In this document: one piece after another, positions 52,549-61,231 of the stretch | How positions within the stretch are numbered: the first letter of the stretch is position 1 | Layout of the letters: every line of letters begins with the position of its first letter | From: an uncultured Lachnospiraceae bacterium | GTDB lineage: Bacteria; Bacillota; Clostridia; Lachnospirales; Lachnospiraceae | Assembly (NCBI GenBank): GCA_910579395.1 | Contig: CAJTUC010000003.1 | Location: 124,001 to 188,000 of the forward strand | Direction: 5' to 3' | DNA: 64,000 nucleotides | Program-made: the position numbers and the translations under genes | The notes under the pieces: generated by a model | Database searches by the model: none | What the model saw: only the letters and a program-made list of their open reading frames with translations | What the model was told of the DNA's origin: nothing

Positions 52549-53355
52549 ATGAGAAAGTGTCCAATTTGTAATTCAGTTGGTAAAGAGATATTTACGGGTA
52601 AAATATTAAAGAAATATGATGTGAAATATTATCAATGTCCTGAATGTGCATTGGTCTATACAGAGTCACCATATTGGCTTTCAGAGGCATATTCTGACGC
52701 TATTAGCAGATATGATACAGGTGTGATGCAAAGAAATGTAATGGATGTACTGTTGGTCAATATGCTGTTGGAGCTATGCTTTAAAGTGGGGGGGGTATTT
52801 TTGGATTATGGAGGTGGCTATGGTATATTTACAAGAATGATGAGGGATATTGGATACAACTGGCTATGGTATGATAAGTATTCATCAAATCTTGTTGTGA
52901 GAGGGTATGAGTATTCTTACCATGTTGAGTCGGGCAAGGCAAAGAAGATTGATTTGATAACTGCTTTTGAACTTTTTGAGCATTTGGACGAACCTTTGAA
53001 GGAATTGGAACACTTGTTGTCAATTTCAAAAACCATTTTTTTTTCAACAGAACTCTACGATGAAAAATTTGAGTATAAAAAACAGAATGACTGGTGGTAT
53101 TACTCAATGGATACGGGACAGCATATTAGTTTTTACAGTCAGGTAACATTGGAGTATTTAGCAGAAAAGAATGGGATACATTATTATAAAATAAGCAACG
53201 GCCTGCATTTATTTACAGATCAGAAAATAAGTGAATGGAAGTTAAAGTTATTAACAAATCCAAAATTTGAATTTATGCAATACTATTACTATAAAAAGAA
53301 TCGCAAGAATGGATTGGCATTTGCGGATATGAATGCATTGTATGACAGGGAGTAA
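52549..53355 (+). CDS. Class I SAM methyltransferase with N-terminal zinc-ribbon, with poly-G tract
   Basis: 268 residues. An N-terminal CPIC...CPEC pair (residues ~4-33) should bind zinc, as in many sugar C- or O-methyltransferases. FLDYGGGYGIFTRMM (~84) is SAM motif I, and DLITAFELFEHLDEPLKEL (~128) is a later methyltransferase block. A G8 run (52788-52795) encodes VGGVF directly before motif I; in frame as sequenced (ON). ATG 52549 is six bases after GGAGAGG; ATG 52534 is an alternative with a weaker site. Substrate unknown. Confidence 0.85.
   Translation: MRKCPICNSVGKEIFTGKILKKYDVKYYQCPECALVYTESPYWLSEAYSDAISRYDTGVMQRNVMDVLLVNMLLELCFKVGGVFLDYGGGYGIFTRMMRDIGYNWLWYDKYSSNLVVRGYEYSYHVESGKAKKIDLITAFELFEHLDEPLKELEHLLSISKTIFFSTELYDEKFEYKKQNDWWYYSMDTGQHISFYSQVTLEYLAEKNGIHYYKISNGLHLFTDQKISEWKLKLLTNPKFEFMQYYYYKKNRKNGLAFADMNALYDRE
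52788..52795 (+). repeat. Poly-G tract (G8), gene in frame
   Basis: Eight G encode Val-Gly-Gly-Val just before the SAM-binding motif of the zinc-ribbon methyltransferase. The following DYGGGYG uses GGA, GGT and GGC codons, so the GGG choice in the run is notable. Confidence 0.85.
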
Positions 53356-53357
53356 AC

Positions 53358-54224
53358 ATGATACGGAATAAGATTAACAAAGTTTTAGCGCAATATATAT
53401 ATAAATATAGTGAGGAAAGAATAGAAGACCGATTTCTATTGGGAAAAATCATGTTAGAGGCCAAAAGAAACATCTGGGACAAGATGGCTTTTGAGCCGCA
53501 GACGTGGGATGAGTTTGGATTTGGTGTATTTTCACAGTCGAATGAGGACGGGTTGATTCAGTATATGATTAATAAGATTAATATTCCGAATAAAACATTT
53601 ATAGAGTTCGGAGTGCAGAATTATACAGAATGCAATACACGATTTTTATTGATGAATAATTATTGGTCTGGATTGATCATGGATGGTTCCGAGGATAATA
53701 TGAAACAGTTGCGGAATAGTTCGTTGTATTGGAAGCATAGTATTCAGGCGCGTGATGTTTTTATTACGAAGGAAAATATAAATCAGTTAATTAGTGATTG
53801 GAATGAAGCAGGGAATAAAGATGTAGGTATTCTCAGTATTGATATTGACGGAGTAGATTATTGGGTTTGGGAGAGCATTGATTGCATAGAGCCATATATT
53901 GTTATTTGTGAGTTTAATCCTATATTTGGTTCGGAAGCCATAGTTACTATTCCCTATCAGGCCGATTTTTATAGGACCAAGGCACATTATTCTAATTTGT
54001 ATTGGGGCGCATCCTTGAATGCCTATGTGTCTTTGGCAAAAAGAAAGGGATATAAATTGGTATGCTTGAATCAGATGGGTAATAATGCTTTCTTTGTTAG
54101 AGAAGAAGAACAGGGAATGAAGGAAGTTAGTATTCAAGAGGCTTATAGAGGATTAAGATATAGAGACTCCAGAAATCAGGGGGGGGTCTTACATACCTTT
54201 CCAAGAAAGAGGGCTTACGGCTGA
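53358..54224 (+). CDS. FkbM-like putative methyltransferase, C-terminus shifted at a poly-G tract
   Basis: 288 residues as read, paralogous to the gene at 27993: SQSNEDGLIQY, FIEFGVQNYTECN (~74), ILSIDIDGVDYWVWE (~156), YWGASLNAYVSLAKRKGYKL (~214). At a G8 run (54179-54186) near codon 275 the current frame ends in a short basic tail. With nine G (or six) the frame would instead continue as GLTYLSKKEGLRLIGDELV and further to a TGA at 54287-54289, a much more protein-like end of about 35 residues. The gene is therefore probably out of frame at its 3' end. Putative O-methyltransferase; the reaction is not proven. Confidence 0.72.
   Translation: MIRNKINKVLAQYIYKYSEERIEDRFLLGKIMLEAKRNIWDKMAFEPQTWDEFGFGVFSQSNEDGLIQYMINKINIPNKTFIEFGVQNYTECNTRFLLMNNYWSGLIMDGSEDNMKQLRNSSLYWKHSIQARDVFITKENINQLISDWNEAGNKDVGILSIDIDGVDYWVWESIDCIEPYIVICEFNPIFGSEAIVTIPYQADFYRTKAHYSNLYWGASLNAYVSLAKRKGYKLVCLNQMGNNAFFVREEEQGMKEVSIQEAYRGLRYRDSRNQGGVLHTFPRKRAYG
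54179..54186 (+). repeat. Poly-G tract (G8), gene probably out of frame
   Basis: Eight G near the 3' end of the FkbM-like gene. Nine G would extend the protein by a conserved-looking tail ending at 54289 and would account for most of the otherwise empty 118-base gap to the next gene. Confidence 0.8.
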
Positions 54225-54342
54225 TTGGTGATGAATTGGTAATTGATTTGCAAGATGGCCAAACGAAGCATATTCGGGATTGTATATGATTTATAAAAAA
54301 GTAAATGTGCAAATAAAATGATTTGTAGAGAGAGATAAAAGT

Positions 54343-55269
54343 ATGAAGAATTTAGCGCCCGTTATATTATTTGTCTATAATCGTGTAGAGCATACCAGAC
54401 AGGTAGTAGAAGCATTATTAGAAAATAATTTGGCAAAGGAAAGCGTTTTATATATTTATTCAGATGGTCCTGATTTAGGAGAAGAAGATGCTGTGAGGAA
54501 AGTCAGGGATTATATACGCCATATTAGTGGTTTTAGGGAGATAAATATTATTGAACGGAAAGAAAACTATGGAATAGAAAAGTCAGAGATATCTGCTATT
54601 ACAGAAATATTGTCAAGCTATCCAGAAGTTATTATTTTAGAAGATGATTTAGTCGTAGCATATAATTTTCTTGAGTATATGAATCATGCACTTAAAAAGT
54701 ATTCCAAAGAAAAGAAAATATTCTATATCTCAGGATATAGTTACTTGAAAGAAAAATCAAAAAAATTACCTGACAGTATGCTGCTAAATATGCCGTCTAC
54801 TTGGGGATGGGCTACATGGAGAGACCGCTGGACATATTTTAGAGAAATACCGGAAAAATCTGATGTGGAGAAGATAATAAATAATCGGGAAAGCCTTAGA
54901 AGATATGATGTTAATGGAGCGTACTATAAAGCGTGGAAAAATATGTTAATAAATCAGTATAAAACGGGTCAATATACATGGGATGTATCTTGGCGTATAG
55001 CACAATTTCAGCATGACGCATTGGTGTTGATTCCAAATCAGACATTGGTACAAAATATAGGATTTGATGGTAGCGGTACACATGGGGAAATACGAGAAAA
55101 TGTGATAACGGATTGGGCAAATATGGACACGAAAATTCAGTTTTATCCAGATAAAATTGAAGAGTCTCCTAAAATAAAAAAAACAGTTATCTGGCTTATG
55201 AAAAAACAACATTGGATTGAAAGTATACAGCATAAGTTAGTGCATTTTAAACGAAAATTTCAATCTTAA
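54343..55269 (+). CDS. GT-A glycosyltransferase, GnT-I-like EDD motif
   Basis: 308 residues. PVILFVYNRVEHTRQVVEAL at the N-terminus, YIYSDGPDLGEED (~43) and VIILEDDLVVAYNFLEYM (~100): the E-D-D triad replaces DxD as in N-acetylglucosaminyltransferase I-like enzymes. STWGWATWRDRW (~151) is a block seen in bacterial members of this group. AGAGAGAG precedes ATG 54343. Donor unknown; the fold assignment is from motif order. Confidence 0.82.
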   Translation: MKNLAPVILFVYNRVEHTRQVVEALLENNLAKESVLYIYSDGPDLGEEDAVRKVRDYIRHISGFREINIIERKENYGIEKSEISAITEILSSYPEVIILEDDLVVAYNFLEYMNHALKKYSKEKKIFYISGYSYLKEKSKKLPDSMLLNMPSTWGWATWRDRWTYFREIPEKSDVEKIINNRESLRRYDVNGAYYKAWKNMLINQYKTGQYTWDVSWRIAQFQHDALVLIPNQTLVQNIGFDGSGTHGEIRENVITDWANMDTKIQFYPDKIEESPKIKKTVIWLMKKQHWIESIQHKLVHFKRKFQS

Positions 55270-55284
55270 TTAGGAGGAAAATAA

Positions 55285-56154
55285 ATGGGGTTGGATGTTG
55301 TTAGAAAGATAAGAGATAAAGTAAACCAAATATCGGAAATCGATAATGAAATAAAGCATTTGAAAAAATTGCTTCCTTTGCCTACATTACAATTTGAGGT
55401 TCATTTGGCAGAACATTGTAATTTAAACTGTATGGGGTGTGATAATTTTTCATGTATCGCAGAGCCTTCTTTATTAGATTTGGTGCAGTATAATAAGGAT
55501 TTAGAACGGCTTTCTTATTTATGCCAAGGCGAGGCAAAACGGATTCACTTAATGGGAGGAGAACCGCTCCTTCACCCCGAGGCAGCAAAAGCTGCGGTGA
55601 TCACCAGGGAGAGATTTCCGTATGCGCTTATTGATATATATACAAATGGAGTATTGTTACTTAAGCAGACGGAGGAGTTTTGGTCTACTTTAAAAGATGC
55701 CAATATTGGAATTATGGTAACAAAATATCCAATAGCATTTGATTATGAGAAAGCAGAGGAACTTGCGAATAATCATGGTGTCAACTATCAGTATTGCACA
55801 GTTCCGGAACATGAAAAAGAATTGTTTCATTTTACATTAGATTTGTCAGGGCAACAGAATGAAGTTGATTCATTCCTGAAATGCCACAGGGCAAATGCTT
55901 GCATAGCGTTAAAAGACGGAAAATTATTTACATGTAGCTTAGTGGCTAATATAGGCCATTTTAATAAGTGTTTTCATGAAAATTTGCCTGTGACAGATCG
56001 CAATTATATAAATATATACGAGGCGGAGAGTCTTCAAGAGATTCTGGAGTTTCTGGCAAAACCGATTCCTTTTTGCAGATTTTGTAATATGAATGCTGAT
56101 ACGGTTACTTATAAATGGCAGCAGACAAAAAGGGAGAAAACGGAATGGACTTAG
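55285..56154 (+). CDS. Radical SAM protein
   Basis: 289 residues. CX3CX2C is CNLNCMGC (~47-54), the SAM-binding motif is MGGEPLLHPE (~90), and C-terminal cysteines (CHRANAC ~197, CRFCNMNAD ~277) suggest a further cluster or zinc site. ATG 55285 follows AGGAGG. Radical SAM enzymes of this small type occur in bacterial polysaccharide loci, where they are suspected of sugar rearrangement, dehydration or epimerisation; here the substrate is unknown. The next gene overlaps by 10 bases and encodes a glycosyltransferase-like protein, so the two are co-translated. Confidence 0.85.
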   Translation: MGLDVVRKIRDKVNQISEIDNEIKHLKKLLPLPTLQFEVHLAEHCNLNCMGCDNFSCIAEPSLLDLVQYNKDLERLSYLCQGEAKRIHLMGGEPLLHPEAAKAAVITRERFPYALIDIYTNGVLLLKQTEEFWSTLKDANIGIMVTKYPIAFDYEKAEELANNHGVNYQYCTVPEHEKELFHFTLDLSGQQNEVDSFLKCHRANACIALKDGKLFTCSLVANIGHFNKCFHENLPVTDRNYINIYEAESLQEILEFLAKPIPFCRFCNMNADTVTYKWQQTKREKTEWT

Positions 56155-57053
56155 AAGTAAGAAAATTAATTCCTGTATTTGTACATCATGAAGGAAATGC
56201 TTCTTATGTAAAAGATTGTATTGTTCAGGCGCAGAAATACAATGAGAGAGTAATTTTATTTGGCGATAAGACAAATAGAGAGATGGGCTCAGAATGGTAC
56301 GATGTTTCAGACTTTACATCATTATTATGGGAAGAATTTCAGCAGTATTATGAGCATATGTCATATTATCCGACAAGCTATGCGATTCAGATTATTAAAC
56401 GTTTTTTTATCTTTTATGATTTTATGGTGAAAAATGGTATAGATGAATGTGTAATAATAGATAGCGATGTATTGGTATTTATAAATTTTTCAGAGATACC
56501 GGAAATAAGAAATTATAAAGCAGCGTTCACGATACCAAAAGATCAGGGAAATATGCGAATTGCTGCGGGTGCAGGAGTATCTTACTGGAAACGGGAAACA
56601 TTATATTCTTTTTTGCTTTTTTCCATTGATCTCTATAAAAATCAGCGTAATCGCCTGGAAGAAAAGTGGCAATATCATATAGATAATCATCAAGATGGTG
56701 GTGTATGTGAGATGAATTATCTATATTGGTGGTATATGGATAATGCGGATGATGTTTGGAATTGGTGCCAGTATAGCAAGGAAGGTGTTGTGGATAGTAA
56801 TTTTAATCTCTCAGAGAATTTTTTTAAGGACGAGTACTACATGGATAAACATAATGTTGGTAAAGTCATTATTGCTAAGAACCATAGACCTTATTTTAGT
56901 TCTGTGAAACATGGACTGGTTCCAGCTTGGGCTATTCACTTTGGAGGTGGCAGTAAAGTATATATGCATTATTTTAGGACTCATTTGAAAATAGCATTTT
57001 GGGTGCCGTATGTAAGAAGAGTGAAGTCTAAGATAAAACACTTGTTCGTATAG
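56145..57053 (+). CDS. GT-A-type putative glycosyltransferase
   Basis: 302 residues. KLIPVFVHHEGNASYVKDCI at the start, CVIIDSDVLVFINFSEI (~103) holding a D-S-D metal motif, then DQGNMRIAAGAGVSYWKRET (~128) and WAIHFGGGSKVY (~264), which resemble GT8- or stealth-like nucleotide-sugar enzymes. ATG 56145 lies about eight bases after AAAGGGAG. Its tight coupling to the radical SAM gene suggests that it uses, or delivers, the radical-SAM product (inference). Confidence 0.75.
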   Translation: MDLEVRKLIPVFVHHEGNASYVKDCIVQAQKYNERVILFGDKTNREMGSEWYDVSDFTSLLWEEFQQYYEHMSYYPTSYAIQIIKRFFIFYDFMVKNGIDECVIIDSDVLVFINFSEIPEIRNYKAAFTIPKDQGNMRIAAGAGVSYWKRETLYSFLLFSIDLYKNQRNRLEEKWQYHIDNHQDGGVCEMNYLYWWYMDNADDVWNWCQYSKEGVVDSNFNLSENFFKDEYYMDKHNVGKVIIAKNHRPYFSSVKHGLVPAWAIHFGGGSKVYMHYFRTHLKIAFWVPYVRRVKSKIKHLFV

Positions 57054-57079
57054 ATTGTTATGGAGGTGTATGAATACCT

Positions 57080-58462
57080 ATGAAGCGGATATTATTGCAA
57101 TATCACATATGGGAGAGAGAATATATCATATTAGAGATATTAAGGAAACGTCTTGAAAATTTCGGTATGGTGGTAGAATATGCAGACTATATGGATATTA
57201 ACGGGTGTATAAAATTTAGACCTGATGTCATAATTACACATCCTATTCGGACTGAGACAGATGTAATATTTTTAGCAACAATGAAGCTGGCAACAGGGGC
57301 AGTTATGATTCCGATGACCGTAGAAGGGTATTACGATTTAGAGGATCATAAGTCGGTAATAAGAATGATTGGTCTGGATAAATGCCCAGTGAATTTGATA
57401 GATTATTTTATTATGTGGGGAGAGAAAAATAAAGAGATTGAGGGAAGAGAACTTCTAAATCTGCAAAAAATATCTTCAGTAGATAAAATAAAGGCTTTTG
57501 GATATATACCATATGAAAAGGAAGCAGTATTAGAATATGTAAAACATGATGAACAATATGCTAAATATGTTCAATGGGGAAAAAAGTATGCAAGAATCAT
57601 TGCGTGTGTTACAGGGTTTCACATTGCAGAGGCATCAATGGAAGACATATATCTTCAGAAAATAATTGGAAGCAGTGTAGGAAGTAAGGCATATGAGCGG
57701 GAAGCGCATGATTATGAAATGCGTATTGCATATATGAAAGGATATAGAGACAAATATGTCAATGACATACTGCAGTTAGCAAAAACTTTTCCTGATATGG
57801 GCATTGTTGTCAAGTTACATCCGGCAGAAATTAGTCGTATGCGTAGGGGAATAAGTGATTATTATGAAGTGCTGAGAGATTATGATAATATCTTTTTACT
57901 TGATGTGCCGCTTCCGATAGCAGCTGTTTTAAATGATGCTGAATTGTTGATACATTATGGTTCAACAGTTTCTTTAGAGGCTTACATTTATGGAAAACCA
58001 ACAATTTTACGCTCGGCTAAAGGTTATATTGACGAAAACAGTAATAATATACTTGTTTATACTACTAAAGTAGACATTAATGATTATTCTCTATTTCAAG
58101 AAGAAGTGATAAACGGTGTAACATTTCAAAAGAATAACAAAGCAGAAACGATTTTGTTGGATAGTTTCAATTGGAGACCAGATATGCGGTATTGCCCATC
58201 AGAAGAGATGGCGAAATTTATAAGTGGTGATTTGCATTCGGAAAAATTGCAGATAAAAGAGTTGATCAGCCAGAAATTTGTGTCTGATGACTTTGTGAGA
58301 AGTGTTAGGATTATGATATATAAGTATATAATTAAGACACTGATACAGTTTAAGTTTGGCCAGACGAGCATATATCTTAGATATGCAGTGAATCTGATGA
58401 GCGGAGCAAATACGTTTTGGAATGACCTAATAAGAACAATTAAAAAACGGCGACATTTTTAA
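57080..58462 (+). CDS. Surface carbohydrate biosynthesis protein, GT-B/CDP-glycerophosphotransferase-like
   Basis: 460 residues. The C-terminal half carries VVKLHPAEISRM (~252) and LLIHYGSTVSLEAYIYGKP (~291), the KxHP and S/T-x-x-x-E-A blocks of the GT-B superfamily that includes CDP-glycerol glycerophosphotransferases, KpsC/S-like and 'surface carbohydrate biosynthesis' proteins. The N-terminal half has MKRILLQYHIWEREY and VIITHPIRTETD. No membrane helix is visible. It may transfer a sugar or Kdo-/nonulosonate-like residue; that would fit the LegB/PtmE genes that follow, but this is inference. Confidence 0.7.
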   Translation: MKRILLQYHIWEREYIILEILRKRLENFGMVVEYADYMDINGCIKFRPDVIITHPIRTETDVIFLATMKLATGAVMIPMTVEGYYDLEDHKSVIRMIGLDKCPVNLIDYFIMWGEKNKEIEGRELLNLQKISSVDKIKAFGYIPYEKEAVLEYVKHDEQYAKYVQWGKKYARIIACVTGFHIAEASMEDIYLQKIIGSSVGSKAYEREAHDYEMRIAYMKGYRDKYVNDILQLAKTFPDMGIVVKLHPAEISRMRRGISDYYEVLRDYDNIFLLDVPLPIAAVLNDAELLIHYGSTVSLEAYIYGKPTILRSAKGYIDENSNNILVYTTKVDINDYSLFQEEVINGVTFQKNNKAETILLDSFNWRPDMRYCPSEEMAKFISGDLHSEKLQIKELISQKFVSDDFVRSVRIMIYKYIIKTLIQFKFGQTSIYLRYAVNLMSGANTFWNDLIRTIKKRRHF

Positions 58463-58481
58463 ATTGAGAGGGAATAAAAAT

Positions 58482-59462
58482 ATGAGTACCGTATTAGTGA
58501 CAGGTGCCGATGGCTTTATCGGCAGTCATTTGGTTGAAATACTTGTTAAAAAGGGATATAATGTAAAAGCATTTGTGCTGTACAATTCTTTTAATACATG
58601 GGGCTGGTTGGATACGCTTGAAAAGTCTGTTATGCGCAATGTTGAAATTTTCCAGGGAGATATACGTGATCCACATGGTGTAAAAGCTGCCGTACAGGGG
58701 GTTGATGCCATATTTCATCTTGCGGCATTAATAGCAATCCCATTCAGTTACTATTCCCCAGATACCTATGTAGATACCAATATCAAAGGAACTCTGAATG
58801 TGCTGCAGGCAGCGCGGGAATGTGGTAATATCAGGACATTAGTAACATCTACTTCTGAGGTGTACGGAACAGCCCTATATGTTCCGATAGATGAAAAGCA
58901 TCCATATCAGGGGCAATCGCCTTATTCTGCAACTAAAATAGGCGCAGATCGTCTGGCGGAGTCTTTTTACCGTTCTTTTGAACTTCCGGTCACCATTGTC
59001 CGTCCATTTAATACATATGGACCAAGACAATCGGCGCGGGCGGTTATACCAACAATCATTACACAATTATTGTCAGGATATGAAGAAATAAAGTTGGGAG
59101 CGCTAACACCGACAAGAGATTTTAATTATGTAAAGGATACGGCAAATGGTTTTATTGCTATGTATGAATCAGAACAGACAATAGGGCAGGAAATTAATAT
59201 AGCAACACAGAAAGAAATATCAGTTGGCCAATTGGCGGAGGAATTAATCAGGCAGATTAATCCAAATGCGAGAATCATATGTGATGAACAGAGGAAAAGA
59301 CCCATAAATAGTGAGGTTAATCGTTTGCTTGGGTCGAACGAAAAAATAAGGCAATTGACAGATTGGCAGCCGCGGTATACCTTTGAAGAGGGACTTGCAG
59401 AAACCATAGAATTTTTTAGGAATAATTTAAGTAGATATAAGGCAGATGTTTATAATATTTAA
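58482..59462 (+). CDS. legB: NAD-dependent 4,6-dehydratase, LegB family (GDP/UDP-GlcNAc)
   Basis: 326 residues. VLVTGADGFIGSHLVEILVKKGY at the N-terminus (in part), VLYNSFNTWGWLDTLE (~33) and STSEVYGTALYVPI (~125) with YSATK (~148) are the signature of LegB, first enzyme of the legionaminic acid pathway and of related 4-amino-6-deoxy sugars. In Campylobacter the substrate is GDP-GlcNAc, made by PtmE; a PtmE-like gene lies two genes downstream. ATG 58482 follows GAGAGGGA; a longer frame to 58464 has no site. LegC and LegI are not seen before the window ends. Confidence 0.88.
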   Translation: MSTVLVTGADGFIGSHLVEILVKKGYNVKAFVLYNSFNTWGWLDTLEKSVMRNVEIFQGDIRDPHGVKAAVQGVDAIFHLAALIAIPFSYYSPDTYVDTNIKGTLNVLQAARECGNIRTLVTSTSEVYGTALYVPIDEKHPYQGQSPYSATKIGADRLAESFYRSFELPVTIVRPFNTYGPRQSARAVIPTIITQLLSGYEEIKLGALTPTRDFNYVKDTANGFIAMYESEQTIGQEINIATQKEISVGQLAEELIRQINPNARIICDEQRKRPINSEVNRLLGSNEKIRQLTDWQPRYTFEEGLAETIEFFRNNLSRYKADVYNI

Positions 59463-59471
59463 GGAGCAGGA

Positions 59472-60147
59472 ATGAATCAATTGTGTGTTGGGCATAGAGA
59501 AATATATAAACAACTGGAGAGACAGCTGCAAAATTTTTTTGTTAATATCGATCTGTCTGTGATTGAAAGTAAGATAGACGAGGCATACAAGCGATGTATA
59601 GCTGCGATATCAGCATCCAACAATAAGTATTTGAATCCTGATGGTACACCTCGATTTCTGCTGAAACATAGTGGATGTTGGTCCATTTTCTTATATTACC
59701 TGTCAAATTCCCTTAGAAATATTTCAGGGGGGGGCAGAAACGGTATATTATCTCAATAAAATATTGCATAGTGTTGATTGGTTCTATGAGATAGAATTGC
59801 CAGATCATTTTATGGTGGAGCATCCGTTAGGAAGTGTATTAGGCAGAGCCGATTATGGTGATTTTTTGTTTATTTATCAAGGGGTAACTGTTGGAGGAAA
59901 TATGTCCCTCCAAAATAGAAATCCGATTTACCCTACATTGGGGAACAATATCATTTTCTTTTCAGATGCGAAAGTATTAGGAGATGTACATGTCGGAAAT
60001 AATGTTATATTCAGTGCGAATGCTTATGTGATCAATGAAGACATTCCGGACGACAGTATAGTGTTTGGGATGTCTCCTAATCTGGTCATTAAGCATGAGC
60101 CAGAAAAAATAAAGGAATATATGAAAAGAATATGGAAAAAAAATTGA
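59472..60147 (+). CDS. Serine O-acetyltransferase-like (CysE/LbH) protein, frame broken at a poly-G tract (phase OFF)
   Basis: ATG 59472 opens a frame that ends at 59759 after SNSLRNISGG. At a G8 run (59727-59734) the +1 frame takes over and continues without a stop to 60147: GAETVYYLNKI, DHFMVEHPLGSVLG, IYQGVTVGGN, then hexapeptide repeats (LGNNIIFFSDAKVLGDVHVG; FSANAYVINEDI). With seven G the two join into one ~224-residue protein with CysE-like N-terminal helices and a left-handed beta-helix. It would acetylate an amino or hydroxyl group on a sugar, or act as a serine acetyltransferase. Flanked by legB and ptmE, so an N-acetylation step of an amino sugar is plausible. Phase-OFF or sequencing error. 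Confidence 0.82.
59727..59734 (+). repeat. Poly-G tract (G8), gene out of frame
   Basis: Eight G in the CysE-like gene; seven (or ten) would restore the frame ...ISGG-AETVYY. Falls before the catalytic beta-helix domain, so the OFF state is a complete loss of function. Confidence 0.85.
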
Positions 60148-61208
60148 GTGTGTTGTCAGATACTTCACTAAATATTATAGTTGAAAATGCCAGTTTAAAG
60201 TATGCTTTGGAGCGTTTGGATAAAGTTAGCGTGAAGGTACTATTAGTTCTTGACTTAGAGGAAAGACTTGTAGCAGCATTGACAGATGGTGATGTCAGAA
60301 GAGCCATTCTGGCAGGCGCTTCTTTGGAGACTCCTGTTTCAGATGTCGCAAATTATAGCCCGCGATACTTGGAGAATGACGATCAGAATTTAGCGCAGAT
60401 GTATCTTGAGAAAGTAACCGCACTGCCGCTTGTTGATCTGGATAAAAGAATTGTGAAAGTTTATGTGAAAAGGGCTGATAAAAGAGAGGATTCAGAGAAA
60501 TCATTAAATCTTCCGGTGGTTATCATGGCAGGAGGACTGGGAACACGGTTATATCCATATACGAAGATTTTCCCGAAACCGTTGATTCCGATACTGGACA
60601 CGCCTATTTCCGAGAGGATCATACAATCGTTTCAACAAATCGGTTGTGACGAATTTCATATGATCGTTAATTACAAACGTAATATGATCAAGGCATATTA
60701 TAATGATATGGACAATTGTTATAATGTGCATTTCTGGGATGAAGAAGTACCGCTTGGGACAGGAGGGGGACTTTATTTTTTAAGAAATCATATTAAAAGT
60801 ACTTTTATACTGACGAATTGTGATGTGCTGATATTAGACGATGTACGAAAAATCGTAGAACATCATAAAAATGAAAAGAATAAGGTGACAATGGTATGTT
60901 CCTTAAAGAACTTTGAAATACCATATGGGGTTGTTAATTTCTCAGAAGGAGGAGAGATCAGTTCATTTGAGGAAAAACCACAAATGTCTTTTTTCACCAA
61001 TACAGGATATTACATTTTGGAACCTGATGTTTTTCGTTTCATCAACCAGGGAGAAAAAGCGGGGATGCCGGATATTATAGACCATATGCGTTTGAAGGGG
61101 GAAAAGGTGGGGATTTATCCTATTAGCGAGAATGCCTGGTTGGATATGGGACAGTTTGATACGATGGAGAGTATGGAAAGAAAAATAAAAGAGCTTAACA
61201 TGGATTAA
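60132..61208 (+). CDS. ptmE: CBS-domain nucleotidyltransferase, PtmE-like
   Basis: 358 residues. Residues ~1-115 are a CBS-domain pair (AALTDGDVRRAIL at ~51; TALPLVDLDKRIVKVYV). Residues ~120-350 are a sugar-nucleotide transferase domain: VVIMAGGLGTRLYPYTKIF with FPKPLIPI (~127-150), LTNCDVLILD (~226) and WLDMGQFD (~334). CBS plus nucleotidyltransferase is the arrangement of Campylobacter PtmE, which makes GDP-GlcN/GlcNAc for the legionaminic acid route. This agrees with legB nearby. Other CBS-NTP transferases exist, so GDP specificity is inferred. Overlaps the CysE-like gene by 16 bases. Confidence 0.82.
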   Translation: MEKKLSVLSDTSLNIIVENASLKYALERLDKVSVKVLLVLDLEERLVAALTDGDVRRAILAGASLETPVSDVANYSPRYLENDDQNLAQMYLEKVTALPLVDLDKRIVKVYVKRADKREDSEKSLNLPVVIMAGGLGTRLYPYTKIFPKPLIPILDTPISERIIQSFQQIGCDEFHMIVNYKRNMIKAYYNDMDNCYNVHFWDEEVPLGTGGGLYFLRNHIKSTFILTNCDVLILDDVRKIVEHHKNEKNKVTMVCSLKNFEIPYGVVNFSEGGEISSFEEKPQMSFFTNTGYYILEPDVFRFINQGEKAGMPDIIDHMRLKGEKVGIYPISENAWLDMGQFDTMESMERKIKELNMD

Positions 61209-61231
61209 CATGAGGTGTAGAGAAAAGATAT

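Noticed and set aside
53390..53410. Short AT dinucleotide repeat at the start of the FkbM-like gene
   Set aside because: Only about six units in AT-rich coding DNA, and encodes a plausible helix; no evidence of frame effect.
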